A program made the translations under genes and the position numbers. Positions 1 to 6,335 of a stretch of 8,481 nucleotides of DNA are shown here, piece after piece. Source of the stretch: Candidatus Zixiibacteriota bacterium (GTDB lineage: Bacteria > Zixibacteria > MSB-5A5 > GN15 > FEB-12); NCBI GenBank assembly GCA_029932795.1, contig JAOZPL010000077.1, forward strand, positions 1 through 8,481, given 5' to 3'. Under the pieces are notes generated by a model, which made no database searches, had not been told where the DNA came from, and saw only the letters and a program-made list of their open reading frames with translations. The stretch's first letter is position 1; every line of letters begins with the position of its first letter.

Positions 1-71
1 CCCCGGCAGGACTCGAACCTGCTACCCTCTGCTTAGAAGGCAGATGCTCTATCCGAATGAGCTACGGGGGC
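1..71 (-). tRNA. tRNA-Arg (anticodon UCU), 3' end cut by window edge
   Basis: Read on the minus strand from 71, the sequence folds as a cloverleaf: acceptor GCCCCCG, then TA, D stem GCTC/GAGC, anticodon stem TCTGC/GCAGA enclosing the loop CTTCTAA, a 5-base variable loop GGGTA, and T stem GCAGG/CCTGC around TTCGAGT. The anticodon TCT reads AGA arginine codons. Only CGGGG of the 3' acceptor strand lies inside the window, so the last two paired bases and the discriminator are missing. It lies on the same strand as tRNA-Pro, 205 bases downstream of it. I see no convincing promoter directly in front of it, so co-transcription with tRNA-Pro is possible. Confidence 0.95.
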
Positions 72-276
72 ACAGGTATTGTCTGTCTCACAATATCAAC
101 AAAGGACACCACGAGACAGGGTTATTTTCTGTCGCTAAAATAATCTCCCTGCTCCATCGGGGCAATAATAAACTCACGGGAAAGTAAGCCCCTGTTGCCT
201 GTTTGACAAATCGGGGTTTGGGGGACTGTGGGTAGTTCCTGTAAATGTCCGCGAAGGTAACCTCGGACGAGAGAAG
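72..276. other. Spacer between two tRNA genes, no gene recognised
   Basis: These 205 bases separate the tRNA genes. Minus-strand open frames cross it but overlap the tRNAs, lack ribosome binding sites and match nothing I recognise. Two small dyads are visible. TATTGT/ACAATA with a 7-base spacer (77-95) sits just upstream of tRNA-Arg. An imperfect hairpin (247-268: GTCCG and AGG pairing with CCT and CGGAC, with a 3-base bulge) sits just after tRNA-Pro. Neither has a U-tract typical of an intrinsic terminator. Confidence 0.6.
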
Positions 277-350
277 TCGGGGTGAGAGGATTTGAACCTC
301 CGACATCTTGCTCCCAAAGCAAGCGCGCTGCCTGACTGCGCCACACCCCG
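277..350 (-). tRNA. tRNA-Pro (anticodon UGG)
   Basis: On the minus strand from 350 the cloverleaf is complete. Acceptor CGGGGTG pairs with CACCCCG, the D stem is GCGC/GCGC, and the anticodon stem CTTGC/GCAAG encloses the loop TTTGGGA. The variable loop is ATGTC and the T stem GGAGG/CCTCT surrounds TTCAAAT. The discriminator base is A and the 3' CCA is not encoded, so it must be added after transcription. Anticodon TGG reads CCA and, with wobble modification, other proline codons. A strong promoter sits about 13 bases upstream of the tRNA 5' end. Confidence 0.97.
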
Positions 351-362
351 GTTACTGCGTCC

Positions 363-391
363 ATGATAGCCCCCTGCACAACAGGTGTCAA
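363..391 (-). promoter_or_regulatory. Sigma-70-type promoter of tRNA-Pro
   Basis: Read on the minus strand there is a perfect -35 TTGACA (391-386), a 17-base spacer and a -10 TATCAT (368-363). The -10 lies 12 bases before the first tRNA base (350), so transcription would begin a few bases upstream of the mature 5' end. This is the best promoter match in the window, as expected for a stable RNA gene. It lies in the divergent gap between tRNA-Pro and rlmN. No comparably good plus-strand promoter for rlmN is visible there. Confidence 0.85.
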
Positions 392-499
392 GGCGATACT
401 GTTCAGGTCTTGTATCGGTCACGCCGACACTTTCTGCGGTCCAACAGCCAGAGGAATTGTCCCTTGCGCAAGATGGATTTTGCCGTAAATTTCAAACTT

Positions 500-1531
500 A
501 TGGCGAAAAAGAACCTTTTGGGTTATACAAAGCCGCAGATGAACAGCCTGATGGTATCACTGGGGGAAAAACCGTTTCGGGGCAGGCAGCTTTTCAAGTG
601 GCTTTATCATACGCGGCAGTACGATTTCAGCCTGATGACTGATCTGTCAAAAGGACTTCGGGACCGTCTGGCAGATGATTACGAGATTCGGGGAATGGAG
701 CTTGAGCGCCGGGCCAGATCAACCGACGGCACGGAGAAGTTCCTGTTTCGTCTCGAGGACGGCCACCCGGTTGAGACCGTACTGATTCCCGAGGAAGATC
801 GCCGGGCGGTCTGCGTGTCTGCGCAGGCTGGCTGCGCACTGGCGTGCTGTTTTTGTGCTACCGGCACAATGGGGCTTGTGCGGAATCTGACAGTTGGCGA
901 AATTATAGGTCAACTTGTGTTTCTCAGGGAGTTGTACGGAAGCGATTGCTTCAGTAATGTTGTTTTCATGGGGATGGGTGAGCCATTACTGAACTTCGAT
1001 AACGTGGTTGATGTGATTAGAATTATCAGCGACAGCGTCGGCCTGGGTGTCAGCGCCAGGAAGGTAACCATCTCAACCTGTGGGATCAGCCCTGAAATAC
1101 GGCGGCTCGCCGACAGCGGTCTCAAGACAAGGCTGGCGGTTTCGCTTAACGCCGCCACTCAGGAAAAACGAATAAGGATCATGCCGATAGCACGTACGTA
1201 CAATCTGGAAAACCTTATGAAGGCTCTGCGGTATTACACAGGCAGGACCGGTTTCCGGGTGACGTTTGAATACATTCTTTTTGAAGGCTTCAACGACACG
1301 GTGGAAGATATCGATGCCCTGAGTCAGCTTGTGCGCGGTATCCCGTGTAAAATAAACATACTTGCGTATAATCCGGTTCCGGGTTTTGCCTTCAAGCGGC
1401 CTTCCGACGATAAGGTTGACTGGTTCGGTCGCCAGATGTACCCGCGGGCGCCGGCAGTGACGGTTCGTAAGCCCCGGGGACTGGACATCGGAGCTGCTTG
1501 TGGACAACTTGCCGGACGAATAGACAAATAG
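500..1531 (+). CDS. rlmN: RlmN, dual-specificity 23S rRNA/tRNA adenine-C2 methyltransferase
   Basis: This radical-SAM enzyme methylates C2 of an adenine in 23S rRNA (A2503 in E. coli) and A37 of a subset of tRNAs, affecting decoding and antibiotic sensitivity of the peptidyl-transferase centre. Counting from ATG 500 (343 residues, normal family size), the [4Fe-4S] motif CxxxCxxC is C112, C116, C119. The SAM-binding GMGEPL is near 158-163. The RlmN-type cysteines are both present: C105 in the segment before the cluster, and C334 in the C-terminal GAACGQL, the residue that becomes methyl-Cys in the mechanism. The N-terminus KKNLLGYT matches the usual family start, favouring ATG 500. That ATG lacks a clear ribosome site, however. 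Upstream in-frame alternatives are ATG 473 and TTG 464; the TTG has AGAGGA (450-455) at ideal distance and would add 12 residues. It is the first gene of a cluster with the next two. Confidence 0.95.
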   Translation: MAKKNLLGYTKPQMNSLMVSLGEKPFRGRQLFKWLYHTRQYDFSLMTDLSKGLRDRLADDYEIRGMELERRARSTDGTEKFLFRLEDGHPVETVLIPEEDRRAVCVSAQAGCALACCFCATGTMGLVRNLTVGEIIGQLVFLRELYGSDCFSNVVFMGMGEPLLNFDNVVDVIRIISDSVGLGVSARKVTISTCGISPEIRRLADSGLKTRLAVSLNAATQEKRIRIMPIARTYNLENLMKALRYYTGRTGFRVTFEYILFEGFNDTVEDIDALSQLVRGIPCKINILAYNPVPGFAFKRPSDDKVDWFGRQMYPRAPAVTVRKPRGLDIGAACGQLAGRIDK

Positions 1532-1540
1532 GAGGTCTGT

Positions 1541-2944
1541 GTGAAACGTGTACTTGTTGCGATTATGATGCTTGTTGCGGGTCTTTCAATTGCCCCGGAG
1601 GTTCCTGCCCAGTCGGACCTCTTTATAGGAGAGATCGACATCCCATCTTTTCGATGGGGTCGCCAGACAGCCACCTTCGAGGTGACTAACAACAGTGATT
1701 GGATCAAGTATATCACGGTTGAGACAAACATCAAATTTGAAGGTACCTATCTTAACCCGGAACGGACCGTTTACAAGCATTATCCCCTGGAACCGGGCGA
1801 GTCCAGAATCCTGACACCGGAGATCGACATACCCGGTAACTACGGTCGAGCTGTCCTGTGGGTTCGTCTGTATGACGTTATTGACACCCTTGATACCATT
1901 CTCCCGGGGCAAAAGGTGTTTGAGCAACCGTTCAAGCTGACGTTCCATGTACCGGAAGAGGTGGCCCCGTATTTCGAGGAGAAGATATCGTTGCCACCGA
2001 TGGTCGCAAATAATCCGATATGGGATAATGAGTTCACGCGCCTGCTGCCTCTTTTTCTCAATGAGGGGAAGTCAATCGAAGAAATGGCTTTCATAACGCG
2101 TTCCGATACCGGTTTTGTCCGGGATGTTTTGAATCAGCTGACCGGACAGGGACTCCTTTTATGTATAGAGGACAGCTCGTATGTTCCGGCTTTTCCTGTT
2201 TTCCTGGTAACGCAGGCTGAGGAGACTAAGAGACTGGCAGAGTTGTTCTCTGATCGGTTAGCGGCGACAATTGAAGGCAATATGAACGCATATCGGGCTG
2301 TTATGGACAGCCTGATAGAAGAGGGGACGCTCACCACAGACAGTAATGAGATCCTCCACGGTGGTACCATCCTTTATCGGCCATACCCGGTCCTGGCCGC
2401 TCTTCTGCTCTGGTATGATCTGGGTCAGGCATTTATTGCCGGCCGCGCACGGCTGACGATATTCGAAGCGACTGACCCCTGCAATGCGTTGATCGGCCAG
2501 TACATGTACGCTGTACAAGGGGGTGATATTTTCTGTGGTCACCACTACTACAACCTGACACGTAACCGTAAACGGCTTGATATCAAATTCGGTGATAACA
2601 TCCCGGAGATCACATGCGCAGAAAACTCCTCATCAAGAGGCCGGTTGGGAGAAAGTATCAGTTACCGCTACAAACCTGAGTACGTTCCGGAGGTGTTTTC
2701 CGTCTCGGCCCAACTTGTGAGACCGGCTCTCAGGGCTCTAAGCAACGGCGTCGACGAATTGTTTCGATCCAACCGGGACAGCCTGATAATTATCTCCGGT
2801 AAATATGGGCATGAGCATGTCACTGTTGCCGAACGGTATTGGTACTGGAACCAGTTAGCCACCCGAACACTCGATAAGCTGGTTGAACGCGGGGTGGTCA
2901 AACGTCGCGGGAACGGTCAGTACAAGTTCCTGGTGTCACAATGA
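1541..2944 (+). CDS. Exported protein of unknown function with Ig-like and winged-helix-like segments
   Basis: Not recognised. The GTG start follows GGAGGT (1531-1536), which overlaps the rlmN stop codon, so the two are very likely co-transcribed. The 467-residue product begins with a signal peptide (basic MKR, hydrophobic core to about 18, probable cleavage after VPA at 23). Residues about 25-137 alternate short beta-like strands (ATFEVTNNSDW, YITVETNIKF, AVLWVRLYD), suggesting an Ig-like beta-sandwich. Residues about 165-208 resemble a helix-turn-helix/winged-helix unit (LNEGKSIEEMAFITRSDTGF, then a second helix and GLLL). The C-terminal 40 residues (ATRTLDKLVERGVVKRRGNG and following) look like another wing. 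Four cysteines (208, 314, 332, 359) are present; the central region has an FCGHHYY patch at 331-337. It overlaps the following lipoprotein gene by ATGA, hinting that the two act together in the envelope. The domain calls are by eye only. Confidence 0.85.
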   Translation: MKRVLVAIMMLVAGLSIAPEVPAQSDLFIGEIDIPSFRWGRQTATFEVTNNSDWIKYITVETNIKFEGTYLNPERTVYKHYPLEPGESRILTPEIDIPGNYGRAVLWVRLYDVIDTLDTILPGQKVFEQPFKLTFHVPEEVAPYFEEKISLPPMVANNPIWDNEFTRLLPLFLNEGKSIEEMAFITRSDTGFVRDVLNQLTGQGLLLCIEDSSYVPAFPVFLVTQAEETKRLAELFSDRLAATIEGNMNAYRAVMDSLIEEGTLTTDSNEILHGGTILYRPYPVLAALLLWYDLGQAFIAGRARLTIFEATDPCNALIGQYMYAVQGGDIFCGHHYYNLTRNRKRLDIKFGDNIPEITCAENSSSRGRLGESISYRYKPEYVPEVFSVSAQLVRPALRALSNGVDELFRSNRDSLIIISGKYGHEHVTVAERYWYWNQLATRTLDKLVERGVVKRRGNGQYKFLVSQ

Positions 2945-3375
2945 GAAAAAGCAGCCTCAGTTGCCTCATGCTCGTGCTGATCGTACTTATCATGGCTGGC
3001 TGCGGGCAAAAAACGCCATCGCGGGACCACATACCGATTCTGCGGCAGAGAGTTTTTCAGCTCCAGGAAGCGATCCGGGAGCGTAACCGGGCGGCGATAG
3101 ATTCCCTTTCATCTCTGCGCATCCTGTCGGCGAACCAGGATTCGGACTCATTACTCCGGTTCGTGTACGGGCCGGATGATGATTATCCGTTTGATCGCCT
3201 TGGCGACTATGAGATTTTCTATACTCAGAACAGAGCGCAGATCGATTGCTACATTATCGACAGCACCGGTAGCAAGGACAGACCTCTCAGGGTAAACTTC
3301 ATCTATGAGCATGACCTCTGGTTGCTGGAGAGATTCGAGCCGGGGAAGGTTCAGGAAGAGTCTGTCAGCAGGTAG
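2941..3375 (+). CDS. Small predicted lipoprotein of unknown function
   Basis: The product is 144 residues. The N-terminus is a lipoprotein signal peptide: positive MRK, a hydrophobic stretch at about 7-18, then a lipobox ending MAGC with the lipidated cysteine at 21. Residues 30-62 are charged and look helical, possibly coiled-coil (RQRVFQLQEAIRERNRAAID). The remainder has beta-like segments (YEIFYTQNRAQIDCYIIDS, RVNFIYEHDLWLLERFE) and one further cysteine at 103. This resembles small envelope lipoproteins with a short helix and an antiparallel sheet, but I recognise no family. Its ATG overlaps the TGA of the upstream gene (ATGA), so translation is probably coupled to the exported protein. 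It is the last gene of the rlmN cluster, followed immediately by a hairpin terminator. Confidence 0.85.
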   Translation: MRKSSLSCLMLVLIVLIMAGCGQKTPSRDHIPILRQRVFQLQEAIRERNRAAIDSLSSLRILSANQDSDSLLRFVYGPDDDYPFDRLGDYEIFYTQNRAQIDCYIIDSTGSKDRPLRVNFIYEHDLWLLERFEPGKVQEESVSR

Positions 3376-3382
3376 TTAAAAA

Positions 3383-3403
3383 AAAGCGCCTCCGCGGCGC
3401 TTT
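3383..3403. terminator. Intrinsic terminator shared by convergent genes
   Basis: A perfect 8-bp stem AAAGCGCC/GGCGCTTT encloses the 5-base loop TCCGC. On the minus strand the stem runs directly into a run of eight T, making it a strong rho-independent terminator for the S41 protease gene, whose stop is at 3433. On the plus strand it follows the lipoprotein stop (3373-3375) by 7 bases but has only TTTATCC behind it, so it would be weaker in that direction. Confidence 0.88.
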
Positions 3404-3432
3404 ATCCAAGAAACTGTTATCTTTTCGAACGA

Positions 3433-4989
3433 TCATAACTCCGCTTTCTCTTTTTCCCCTGTGATCAGGCGGGCGTACTCCTGAGGAGATGAGAGAATCC
3501 GCACTGCTTCCTTAATCGTCTTGTCAGTTTTCAGTACAACCTGCTCATAGTAGCCATGTTGTCCGGCAATGGAGGAGACGATTTCGCGCTTGATTGCCCT
3601 TCTGATATAATTGATGGACTCATCGAAATCCCGTTTCTTTTCCTGCTCAATGCGAGCCTCAAGATCGGCAACGGCGGTCTCAAAAACGTCCTCTTTGTCC
3701 TCTTTGGTGATGGTCTTCTGCAGGTTCTCAAGAGCTACCTGAAGGCCTGATTTATAGCTGAAATCTTTTGATCTTATGAACTCCCTGAATTCGTCGATCA
3801 TCTCGTCTGTTACCTCAAAGTCCGGCTTGATATCCGGATGCTCAGCCACGTACTTGACGGCGAAGTCGAAGAACATCGACTGGCGCTCAAGATTGATCTC
3901 AATCGTCTTCCAGGTTTCGCGCTCAACATCGACATCCGGCACGATACCGCCGCCACCACGTACCATCCGGCCGCCATTCGTGTAGTAGACATTCTTATCG
4001 GTGACTACCAAAGTATCGGATTCTTCGTCCTTTTCTGTTGTTGAAAGGTGACCAGTCGGTTTCTTGCTCTGTTTTTCCGGTTTCTGAATACACCGCCCGG
4101 AGGGGACGTAGTATTTTGCGATCGTCAGTTTAAGCGAGATTGAACCGTCGTTGGAAATGGGAAATATCTGTTGTACCAGGCCCTTGCCGTAGGTCGTGTT
4201 ACCGACGATTATACCGCGGTCCCAATCCTGGATAGCTCCAGCGACAATTTCGGAGGCTGACGCCGTACCGGCATCAACCAGCACCAGAACCGGTTTGTCC
4301 TCAGGGAACAGGGCAGGGTGCTCGGAGATATAATGCCGCTCCGAACCGATGTTGCGACCGCGGGTGTAGACGATCTCACGGCCTTCATTCAAGAACAGTT
4401 CCGCTACTTCCTTAGCCTGGTCGAGCAGGCCGCCGCCGTTGGAGCGGAGGTCAAGGATCAGTGATGAAACGTTCTCCTTGTTCAGATCGCTGATAGCCTG
4501 CCTTAATTCGTGGCTGGTTTCCTCGGCAAAACGGGAGAGACGAACGTAACCGATATCGGTTCCCGGGACTACTCCGGCGTAATTGACAGATTTCAGTTCA
4601 ATCACGGCGCGCTCGATGATATACTCCATCGGTTCCGCAATCCCGGTACGTTTGATGAGCAGCACCACACTCGTTCCAGCCTCTCCGCGCATTAGTTTGG
4701 CGGCGTCGGAGGAAGACATACCCTCGGTTGAAGTGCCGTCGATTTCCCAGACGATATCCCCGGCACGCAATCCCCTTCGGTAAGCGGGTGTACCCTCGAT
4801 AGGTGCAATGATAACAATCCTGTTGTCGCGCCCGTCTATTTGCATTCCCAAACCGGAATACTTGCCGTGAGTGCTTTCCATCAAAGCATCGTATGAAGAT
4901 TTCTCCATCAGGACAGAGAAGCGATCAAGATCGGAGAGCATACCGACAATACCGGCTTTGATGAGGGCCTCGGTGTCGACCTCTTCCAT
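3433..4989 (-). CDS. S41 carboxyl-terminal processing protease (catalytic body; full frame begins at 5238 and has an in-frame TGA)
   Basis: Tail-specific serine protease of the CtpA/Prc type, normally exported and cleaving proteins near their C-termini. Numbering from ATG 4989 (518 residues), a PDZ domain spans about 42-115 (YSGLG, RAGDIVWEIDG). The S41 core spans about 143-300, with GYVRLSRF (147-154) and LILDLRSNGGG (177-187). The Ser/Lys dyad is S244 in GTASASE and K269 in YGKG, 25 residues apart as in Prc. A charged linker (about 303-330) precedes GGGGIVPDV (345-353), and a C-terminal helical extension of some 160 residues follows. The start is problematic: ATG 4989 has only a weak AGGA and no signal peptide, and it cuts into the conserved helix before MEEVD. 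The same frame is open upstream to a TGA at 5157-5155, beyond which lie a signal peptide, an ATG at 5238, a ribosome site and a promoter. The allele may be a pseudogene, a sequence error or a recoded gene. Confidence 0.88.
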   Translation of the reverse strand: MEEVDTEALIKAGIVGMLSDLDRFSVLMEKSSYDALMESTHGKYSGLGMQIDGRDNRIVIIAPIEGTPAYRRGLRAGDIVWEIDGTSTEGMSSSDAAKLMRGEAGTSVVLLIKRTGIAEPMEYIIERAVIELKSVNYAGVVPGTDIGYVRLSRFAEETSHELRQAISDLNKENVSSLILDLRSNGGGLLDQAKEVAELFLNEGREIVYTRGRNIGSERHYISEHPALFPEDKPVLVLVDAGTASASEIVAGAIQDWDRGIIVGNTTYGKGLVQQIFPISNDGSISLKLTIAKYYVPSGRCIQKPEKQSKKPTGHLSTTEKDEESDTLVVTDKNVYYTNGGRMVRGGGGIVPDVDVERETWKTIEINLERQSMFFDFAVKYVAEHPDIKPDFEVTDEMIDEFREFIRSKDFSYKSGLQVALENLQKTITKEDKEDVFETAVADLEARIEQEKKRDFDESINYIRRAIKREIVSSIAGQHGYYEQVVLKTDKTIKEAVRILSSPQEYARLITGEKEKAEL

Positions 4990-5154
4990 GTAGTGGTTCC
5001 TGACGTTAAAAGCAGTCTGGGTGAGTTTCTTGATGTTCTTCAGAAAGGTGTCAGGGCTTCGACGAGAGCCTTCCGGGGGTGCCGGCTTGACTTCGTCGAG
5101 GTTTATGTGGACCGTATCGGCCCAGAGAATCGTTTCTGTCGTGTTGGAGGCCTG

Positions 5155-5238
5155 TCAGGCATCTCCCGGTCCTGCAAACCAGATCAATGCCAGTGCAAAC
5201 AAAGTAACACCAAAAAGCTGGACAGAGTAGCGAGCCAT
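5155..5238 (-). pseudogene. Signal-peptide 5' part of the S41 protease gene, ending in an in-frame TGA
   Basis: From ATG 5238 the minus strand encodes 27 residues and then TGA (5157-5155). The peptide starts MARYSVQLFG, continues through a hydrophobic core (VTLFALALIWFA) and ends GPGDA, a Sec signal peptide with a plausible signal-peptidase site at the final Ala. GGAGG (5248-5244) lies 5 bases before the ATG, and a good promoter lies just upstream. The protease body continues in exactly the same frame after the TGA. Fifty-five sense codons follow before the next ATG (4989), with no second stop and no frameshift; they include TFLKNIKKLTQTAFNVRNHY, which fits the helix that precedes the PDZ domain in this family. 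The segment is therefore the true 5' end of the protease gene rather than a separate gene. Confidence 0.8.
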
Positions 5239-5243
5239 CAATG

Positions 5244-5248
5244 CCTCC
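5244..5248 (-). promoter_or_regulatory. Ribosome binding site for ATG 5238
   Basis: GGAGG on the minus strand, 5 bases (CATTG) before ATG 5238. It is much better than the weak AGGA in front of ATG 4989, and this decides the biological start of the S41 gene in favour of 5238. Confidence 0.8.
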
Positions 5249-5271
5249 AATCTATCTGAGTTCCGACTCCC

Positions 5272-5299
5272 AATTTAACTGACTACACAGGAATGTCAA
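5272..5299 (-). promoter_or_regulatory. Sigma-70-type promoter of the S41 protease gene
   Basis: On the minus strand there is a perfect -35 TTGACA (5299-5294), a 16-base spacer and a -10 TAAATT (5277-5272, four of six matches to TATAAT). Transcription would start near 5265, giving a leader of under 30 bases that carries the GGAGG site and ATG 5238. Its placement supports 5238, not 4989, as the gene start. Confidence 0.65.
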
Positions 5300-5380
5300 G
5301 GAACATACCGGTAATCTGAAGAGCCACACCCTGTTATTATTTAATACAGTCGGTTTGGTCTTCCGGTTTCATGAAAGCAC

Positions 5381-5403
5381 TCTGGTATTGCCTGAATACC
5401 AGA
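5381..5403. repeat. Perfect 9-bp inverted repeat, possible operator or RNA hairpin
   Basis: TCTGGTATT (5381-5389) and AATACCAGA (5395-5403) are exact reverse complements separated by GCCTG. No T-run follows on either strand, so it does not look like an intrinsic terminator. It lies about 80 bases upstream of the protease -35 element and about 150 bases upstream of the plus-strand gene's ATG, a reasonable place for a dimeric regulator's operator or a leader hairpin. The function is inferred from position only. Confidence 0.6.
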
Positions 5404-5552
5404 TAACTTTCGGTTGTAACATTTCCCGGCCTGGCTCGTTCATAAGAACATGGGTTTTCCGGAGAGTCCTCCACGCAAGTCGTGTCCTCGGCTGAGCAAA
5501 GAACGCATGGGGGGCCGGCTGTTCAATTTTGGTACAGGTAACTTCTGAGCCT

Positions 5553-6335
5553 ATGGCGCATTTGAAGGAATCACCCTTATTCGGGATCATACTGAACCTT
5601 CTCTGTCCGGGGTTCGGACACTTCTTCTGGAAGGAGTATATCTTCGGGGTGTTCATCTTCCTGATAATGTTGATCGGCTCGGTGCTGTTTTTCATCTCTC
5701 TCCTTGTCACCTTACCTCAGGCAGCAAAAATCATGCTTCTGGGACTGCCGATTCTCTTTTTCCTGTTCACTTTCTTCGATCTGGTGAAGGTGATCAGGAC
5801 TAAGCAGGGACAGGTTCAGCGCTCGACGACTGCCGCTGTCGTGTTTCTGGTGATCGGTGTGTTTTACCAGTTGCTGGTTCCCAGTGCCCCGGCCAACTTT
5901 CTGATCCATAACTCCCCTGAAATCTACCGGATGGACAACAATCATCTGGCTCCTCTATACAAGAAAGGGGACATACTGACCGCAAATCCACTGGCCTATT
6001 CGGCTAACATCTTTTTCTTTGACTATCCGGTTTATTACGACCTGCCGGATCGGTTTGAGATCGTCCGTTTTGTCGATAGTGAAGGCCGACGGCACACCGG
6101 CGCCGTAATTGGTTTACCGGGAGAGATTGTCGAATTGACGGACGGTGCTGTTGCAGTCGACGGCCTCCCGAAATACGGTCGCTTACCGGGGGGTCTTTCG
6201 CTGGCGCGGGATTGGCCGTTGACATCGGTTGATAACAGGTCTATCTTGGTGGCGACGTTTAACCTCGGGAGTATTGATTCGCTGCACCACGTTCCGATTA
6301 CGGCTCTGGTAGGTAAAGCTGGTCGACTTTTTTGA
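5553..6335 (+). CDS. Membrane protein with a signal-peptidase-I-like (S26) domain lacking the catalytic dyad
   Basis: From ATG 5553 the product has 260 residues. The N-terminal half is membrane-embedded: a PGFGHFFWKEYIFG motif (19-32), of the type found before hydrophobic hairpins in small membrane proteins, then hydrophobic segments at about 31-53, 58-78 and 93-110. The C-terminal half matches signal peptidase I landmarks: PLYKKGD (134-140) for the PTLxxGD box, VIGLPGE (185-191) for VIGLPGD, AVAVDGLPK for the GxVxVNG strand, and SIDSLHHVP...LVGKAG near the end for the final SxDSR..G box. Aligned this way, the catalytic Ser position is H131 and the catalytic Lys position is G183, so protease activity looks lost. 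An in-frame TTG at 5529 would add 8 residues; neither start has a strong ribosome site. Its TGA overlaps the next ATG by one base (TGATG). It heads the operon with the HAD phosphatase, ogt and the aminopeptidase. Confidence 0.82.
   Translation: MAHLKESPLFGIILNLLCPGFGHFFWKEYIFGVFIFLIMLIGSVLFFISLLVTLPQAAKIMLLGLPILFFLFTFFDLVKVIRTKQGQVQRSTTAAVVFLVIGVFYQLLVPSAPANFLIHNSPEIYRMDNNHLAPLYKKGDILTANPLAYSANIFFFDYPVYYDLPDRFEIVRFVDSEGRRHTGAVIGLPGEIVELTDGAVAVDGLPKYGRLPGGLSLARDWPLTSVDNRSILVATFNLGSIDSLHHVPITALVGKAGRLF

Larger units (their letters stand above)
5239..5552. other. Divergent intergenic region between the S41 protease and the signal-peptidase-like gene
   Basis: About 310 bases with no gene I can support. 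It holds the minus-strand ribosome site and promoter of the protease (5244-5299) and a perfect inverted repeat (5381-5403). For the plus-strand gene no clear promoter stands out. An AT-rich patch at 5333-5347 (TTATTATTTAATACA) could hold a -10 element, but no matching -35 sits upstream. An 11-codon reading frame at 5371-5406 has no ribosome site. The last 100 bases before the downstream gene show nothing recognisable apart from a G-run at 5509-5514. Confidence 0.6.

Noticed and set aside
247..268. Hairpin after tRNA-Pro as an intrinsic terminator
   Set aside because: The stem is bulged, and no T-run follows it in the direction of transcription.
88..391. Minus-strand open frames across the tRNA region
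   Set aside because: They run through tRNA genes and share no features with real coding sequence.
1192..1201. GTACGTAC palindrome inside rlmN
   Set aside because: It is a short palindrome within well-conserved coding sequence, expected by chance.
5155..5157. The in-frame TGA as an ordinary selenocysteine codon
   Set aside because: It sits at the signal-peptide cleavage junction, where a catalytic Sec makes no sense. The bases just downstream give only a weak GGCC/GGCC pairing rather than a convincing bacterial SECIS hairpin.
4993..5259. Plus-strand open frame opposite the S41 5' region
   Set aside because: It is the antisense shadow of the signal peptide and N-terminal helix of the protease, with no start signals of its own.
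5371..5406. Eleven-codon leader peptide overlapping the 9-bp dyad
   Set aside because: There is no ribosome site in front of it, no run of regulatory codons, and no terminator/antiterminator pair follows.
5369..5710. Minus-strand open frame of 113 codons crossing the divergent intergenic region
   Set aside because: It overlaps the start of the signal-peptidase-like gene on the opposite strand, lacks a ribosome site and resembles nothing known.
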